NCBI GenBank assembly: GCA_019426215.1
Contig: CM033405.1
Coordinates: 9,587,001-9,651,000, forward strand
From: Buddleja alternifolia
Lineage: Eukaryota > Streptophyta > Magnoliopsida > Lamiales > Scrophulariaceae
Reading direction: 5' to 3'
Length of the DNA: 64,000 nt
Shown piece after piece: positions 59,478-64,000 of the stretch. How positions within the stretch are numbered: the first letter of the stretch is position 1; each line of letters starts with the position of its first letter. Under the pieces are notes generated by a model. The model worked only from the letters and a program-made list of their open reading frames with translations. It had not been told where the DNA came from and did no database searches. Both the position numbers and the translations under genes were made by a program.

Positions 59478-60377
59478 ATGGCGTATGAAGATGGCAAAGT
59501 AAGAATTGACAAGTTCGATGGAAAGGATTTCGGATTCTAGCGGATGCAAATCGAAGATTATCTGTACCATAAGAAACTCCATGAACCATTGTCAGGGGGA
59601 AAGCCTGAAAAGATGACGGAGGCAGACTGGGAGTTGTTGGATAGGCAAGCTCTTGGGGTTATTCGGCTGGCGTTGGCGAGAAACGTAGCGTTTAACATCA
59701 TGGAAGAGAAAACCACGGCGGGTTTGATGAAGGCGCTGTCCAACATGTATGAGAAGCCATCCGCGTCGAATAAAGTCTACTTGATGAGATGTTTATTCAA
59801 TCTGAGGATGCCGGATGGAGGATCGGTGGCCAATCATATCAACGAGTTCAACGTGATCATCACTCAGTTGAGCTCGGTTGATATCAATTTCGAGGACGAG
59901 GTAAGGGCCTTAATTTTATTGTCTTCTTTGCCAGAAAGTTGGAGTGCGACGGTAACTGCTGTGAGTAGTTCGTCTGGCCAAAGCAAGTTGAAACTTCAGG
60001 AGATTCGGGATCTGATTCTGAGCGAGGATATTCGCCGGAGGGAATCAGGAGAATTCACATCTGCTGCATTGAATGCGAAAAGCAGAGGGAGAGGTTTTCA
60101 ACGAGGTGGTCAGAGAGGCAGTGGTCGATCCAAATCAAAGGGGCAAGGGCAGTCAAAACCGGGCAAAGATGCTGGATGCTGGGGCTGCGGTAAGGAAGGT
60201 CATTACAAGAGGGACTGTCCAGAAAGGTGGGTCACAGTCATAACCGGGAACATCAAGCAAACGCAGCGGCTGACGATGACGAAGATGCGCTGGTTTGTTG
60301 TGTTGATAGTCCAGTTGACCAATGGGTACTGGATTCAGGTGTGTCGGTTCATCTTACTTCGTGTAAGAATTATCTAA
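59478..60377 (+). pseudogene. Copia-type gag with an early in-frame stop
   Basis: The natural start is the ATG at 59478 (MAYEDGKVRIDKFDGKDF), but a TAG at 59538-59540 stops it after 20 codons. The frame then runs open from 59541. It shows the UBN2 gag region (LMRCLFNLRMPDGGSVANHI, LILLSSLPESW), a basic Arg/Gly/Lys linker and a CCHC zinc knuckle CWGCGKEGHYKRDC. Frame is lost near 60225, where the protease continues in another frame. Downstream initiation at 59544 could give a 277-aa shortened Gag, but its last part would be out of frame. Confidence 0.88.
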
Positions 60378-60778
60378 CAAATTATACTTGTGGAAAATTT
60401 GGAAAGGTATTTCTTGCAGATGACGAACCCTTGAAAATTGTTGGTATGGGTGAGGTCATGATAACGACGGCACAGGGAATGCAGTTGAAACTAAAGGATG
60501 TCAGACATGTCCCGGGGTTGACAAGGAATTTGATCTCGTTGGGTCAAATTGATAGTGATGGTTTTACCACAGTGTTTGGTGGTGGTGCATGGCAGATCAC
60601 CAAAGGAAATCTGTTGGTGGCTCGTGGAAAAAAGTTGGGGACTTTGTTTACTACGAGGGAAATCGTGGTGTCAGATGCAGAGGCTGAGACGCAACAGCTA
60701 AAGCAGGTTTATGTTGCCGGGTTAGGTAGACATGAAGCCAGTGGGAGCAGTTGCAGTGCCAGGGGCAGAACCGTATAG
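60227..60778 (+). pseudogene. Copia protease region, frameshifted relative to gag
   Basis: After the zinc knuckle the coding continues one frame away. It keeps the aspartic protease signature WVLDSGVSVHLTS, where DSG is the catalytic motif, and the VRHVPGLTRNLISLGQ stretch typical of copia protease-integrase junctions. It runs into unrelated Gly/Ser-rich codons and ends at 60778. The integrase zinc finger is not reached. Confidence 0.85.
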
Positions 60779-61692
60779 CCGGAGGTCAAAGGGGCAGACT
60801 CGTGTTGCCAAGAGGGCGGAAGAACGAGCAAGCCAGAGACCGGAGAGGCGGAGTTACGGAGGCATGACCACTTGGATAAACCATGAAGGCAGAAAATAGG
60901 GCCGAGAGAGGTTGACCGTGGAGCCGGAAGTCATGGGGGCAAGATGCGAAGCCGGGTTAGGCAGATTCGCTGAGTCGGGGCAGAACGCGAAGCCGGGTTA
61001 GGCAGATTCGTGGAGCCGGGGTTTTGTTGGAGGATGGATCGGACATAGCTAGTGCAGTGGGAGCATTATGCAGATATGTGGGGGATCCGAGTTGCCATTG
61101 GAAACCAAAAGTATTGGCGTGAGGATCAGACATAGCTCAAGCAGTTGGCAGGGAGCAAATATGTTGGAAGAATCCGAGATAGTCAATGGAAAGTCCTTGG
61201 TGTAAAGGTGTCAAGAGACAGGATAACCAAGGTGGAAAGTCTTTGGTGTAAGGATGTCGTGAGACAGGTTGACCAAAGCGGGAAAATCCTTGGTGTAAGG
61301 ATGTCGAGAGACAGGTTGACCAAGGTGGTTATCCTCTTGTGAGGAGGATGGCAACGAAAGTTGCGGGGTTGTGAGACATGTTCCGGGTCTTGGGAGTAAC
61401 CTATATCCCAGGTCAGTTGGACCGAGATGGATAAGTCACGCTTTTCAGGAGTTGGCTGATCACCAAAACAATAAAGTAGTGGCGGAGGTTCAAAGAAGAG
61501 GAACATCGTTCACAATGTGAGTCGGTCAAGTGGGAGCACTAGGGACGGATTTGATCTCCAATGGGATTTGGGATGTGACGACTAGATTGAGGTTCACTTG
61601 GGAAAAGTGAAGGAACGAATGGAAGATATATTGAATGATCGGGATGAAGGGATTGTGTTTTCAACTTTGAGTTTGGTCCCCAAGTGGGAGAT
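60779..61692 (+). repeat. Non-coding filler with short tandem repeats inside the copia-type element
   Basis: Purine-rich DNA replaces integrase, RT and RNase H. It has two GCGAAGCCGGGTTAGGCAG-type repeats near 60935-61022. It also has three copies of a 46-47-bp unit containing CCTTGGTGTAAGGATGTC (near 61190, 61236 and 61283). No supported frame is present. Confidence 0.85.
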
Positions 61693-62182
61693 TGATGGGA
61701 TAAAGTGTGGAGAGAAATCAAATGGATCAAAAGAAGAAGAAGACGGTGGAAACGGGCTGATTTCGGATTCTGGAAAAGCATGCCGCGGCACAGTGCCGCG
61801 ACATCAGATCATGCCGCGGCACAGGACCGCGGCATCAGTGGAGTGCCGCGGCACAAAACGGCAGAATGGCCTGGACGCATTTTCGACACCTATGCACGCG
61901 TCTTTGATGACTCGACGCGTTATGGACGCGTTTTGGACTTCTTCTTTGCCTATATATATCTCCCATGTTGCTATGTAATTAGTGTGTGAGAGAGGTATAC
62001 AAAAGAATTGATATATACGCTCCCTACCCCTTGTAATTGCATCTCATACAAAGAAATAAATCTCTCTAGTGCAGGTCCGTGGACGTAGGCATTATTGGCC
62101 GAACCACGTAAATCGTTGTCTCGTCGTTTTTCTCGCTTTGATTCTTGCTTTAAATTTCGTTTATGCGCGTTGATTCCTAACA
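61693..62182 (+). repeat. 3' LTR (490 bp)
   Basis: It matches the 5' LTR but has a 46-bp shorter palindrome block: four intact CCGCGG, one mutated to CCGCGA, and three ACGCGT. The TATA box CCTATATATATC is present at 61949-61960. Confidence 0.92.
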
Positions 62183-62188
62183 AAATAC

Positions 62189-64000
62189 ATATATCTTCTC
62201 TGTGATATTTCGAATTAGACACTGACCTCCCTGTGAAAAAAAAATGTATCATAAACCCCCCTAAGAAAAATAATAAAGAAGCAACTTAGCCCCTTACACA
62301 CCTCACTCACGCGTCGTGTGAGTGAGTATAATTTTTTTTGACTCTTTTGTAACGCCGCAGGAATGGGATCATTTCGATACCGGATGAAGAAAATGATAAA
62401 GCAACAAAGCATCATTTGAGCAGTTTTCTTGTAAAAATAATGAATTTTTTTTATTTCCGGCTCATTTTCCTCCCTATTCTGTGCATTTTTTGGCTTCGGC
62501 TTTAACACAAATATTGTAGATTGTCTTATGAACTTTGTAACCTCATAAGAATGAGATCATTTCGATGCCCGGATGAAGAAATAAAGCAAAACAAAAAAGC
62601 ATCCTTTAAGAAGTTTTTTAGAAAGCAAAGGATGCTTTTTTGCTTTGTCGTTTTTCTTCATCCGAGCATCGAAATGATCCCATTCTTGCGAGATTACAAA
62701 GTTCATAAGACAATCTACAATTTTTATATCAATTGAAGCCCAAAATGCACAGAATAGGGAGGAAAATGAACCGGGAACAAGGAAAAAGTTATTAATTTTT
62801 TTTAAAAAAACCTGCTCAAAGATGCTTTTTTTGCTATGTTGTTTTTCCTCATCCGAGTATCGAAATGATCCCATTCTTGTGGGGTTAGAAAGTTCATAAG
62901 ACAATCTACAATTTTTGTGTTAAATTCGAAGCCCAAATGCACAGAATAGGGAGGCAAATGGGCTGAAAACAAGAAAAAAGTAATTCTTTTTTTTAAAAAA
63001 ATTGCTCAAATGATGCTTTTTGCTTTGTCATTTTTCTTCATCCGGTATCGAAATGATCCCATTCTTGCAGCATTACAAAGCTCATAAGACAATCTACAAT
63101 TTTTGTATTAAAGTAGAAGCTCAAAAATGCACAGGAAAATGAGCTGAGAATAAGGAAAAAATTATTAATTTTTTAAAAGAAATGTTCAAAGATGCATTTT
63201 TGCTTTGTTGTTTTTCCTCATCTAAGTATCGAAATGATCTCATTCTTGTGTAGTTACAAAGTTTATAAGACAATCTACGATTTTTGTGTTAAAGTCAAAG
63301 CCAAAAAATTAACAGAATAGAAAGGTAAATGGTCGGAAATAAGGAAAAAGTAATTCTTTTTTTTAAAAAAACTGCTCAAAGGATGCTTTTTTGCTTTGTC
63401 GTTTTTCTTCATCCGGTATGAAAATGATCCCATTCTTGCGGCGTTACAAAAGCTCATAAGACAATCTACAATTTTTATATTAAAGTAGAAGCCCAAAAAT
63501 GCACAGAATATGGAGGAAAATGAACCGAAAACAAGAAAAAAGCCACAAATGGTAAAGCGACTTTCACCAAATAAAAAAAGTAAAATTGATTGAGAAATGC
63601 TATTGGTAAGAGCGTTTCTCATAGAAACGCCATTACCATATATTAAAATTTGTATTATTTTTTCAATTTTCCCAGATAAAAAGGGATCCAAGACTTGTGA
63701 AACAGACAATTGGAGTCAACTTTCCTAAAAGTCTCATGCTAATAAATTCTAGTCCCACTAACTTGAGATAAACGCAAAACTAATGGTCTACCCGTGTGAA
63801 TGCTATATTGGAAACTTGGAAATAAATTCCACTGATTATTTAAATTTATGGTTTATTCCCTGGCAAAAATTCTAAGTTATGTAGTCCCTAGTTCAAAACA
63901 AAAGTTATGATTTACTCTTTACCCACTTGAAAAGATGAAAATGTCCCCAATTTTTTTTTTTTTAATCATCTTCTTCCTCACATCCAATTTTATTAATCAT
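62189..64000. repeat. Foldback tandem array of about 185-bp units, then AT-rich spacer
   Basis: AATGATCCCATTCTTG-type strings recur in one orientation near 62672, 62864, 63049, 63233 and 63423. Two inverted units lie at about 62355-62600 (GGGATCATTTCGATACCGGA, GAGATCATTTCGATGCCCGG). Units contain CATAAGACAATCTACAATTTTT, CCCAAAAATGCACAGAATA and TTGCTTTGTCGTTTTTCTTC. From about 63560 to the window end I see no feature. Confidence 0.82.

Larger units (their letters stand above)
58899..62182 (+). mobile_element. Young non-autonomous copia-type element with gag and protease only (TR-GAG-like)
   Basis: LTRs at 58899-59434 and 61693-62182 are nearly identical apart from a 46-bp length difference. 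A primer site TGGTATCAGAGC follows the first LTR (59437-59448), and a purine tract AAGTGGGAGAT precedes the second. AAATAC flanks both ends (58893-58898 and 62183-62188). The 2.26 kb interior has a gag frame and a protease-like frame, both damaged, then non-coding repeat DNA. No integrase, RT or RNase H is present, so movement would need proteins supplied by another element. Confidence 0.9.

Overview
This window is nuclear DNA of a flowering plant, almost certainly a eudicot. It is AT-rich, its genes are split by GT-AG introns (and one AT-AC intron), and it is crowded with plant transposon families: MITEs, MULE and hAT derivatives, a tRNA-derived SINE, an L1-type LINE with an RNase H domain, and Ty1/copia elements with the usual initiator-Met primer site. 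The species cannot be named from the sequence.

Three host genes, all on the + strand, are supported. (1) 134-11365: a ten-exon CCCH zinc-finger/CwfJ protein of the Arabidopsis C3H64 (CWF19-like, Drn1-like) family. All exon phases close, giving 607 codons; intron 3 is a textbook minor-spliceosome (U12, AT-AC) intron. (2) 31251-39459: a fifteen-exon receptor-like kinase with a signal peptide, a long proline-rich ectodomain built from short phase-1 exons, an ALE2-type Cys-containing domain, one membrane span and an intact kinase domain (about 1034 aa). From memory, Arabidopsis has the same two families side by side (At5g56890/At5g56900), so the pair looks like conserved microsynteny. (3) 54486-55772: an intronless-CDS F-box/kelch-type protein like At5g15710, with a 5'UTR intron.

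Layout of the rest. 11.4-31.2 kb is a transposon-filled spacer: a Tourist-like MITE, a hAT-like element, a 100-bp tandem array split by a SINE, a Harbinger-like element containing a MULE, and a hAT-like element (8-bp target duplication intact) containing a 6.2 kb LINE whose ORF2 has one premature stop. The kinase introns carry several MITE families, including two copies of one family in opposite orientation. 40.4-53.4 kb is a degenerate satellite/foldback region into which an old minus-strand copia element (42098-51948) inserted; that element later received a hAT-like MITE in one LTR and contains a remnant LTR of a related family. 58899-62182 is a young, compact copia-type element with near-identical LTRs that keeps only gag and protease, both broken; its LTR promoter holds a dense cluster of CGCG palindromes. 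62.3-63.5 kb is a foldback tandem array.

No rRNA, free-standing tRNA, CRISPR or bacterial-type feature was seen. Coordinates of exons were derived by hand from reading frame, splice signals and remembered family conservation, not from transcript data. Transposon families are assigned from terminal repeats and target-site duplications, not from a database search.
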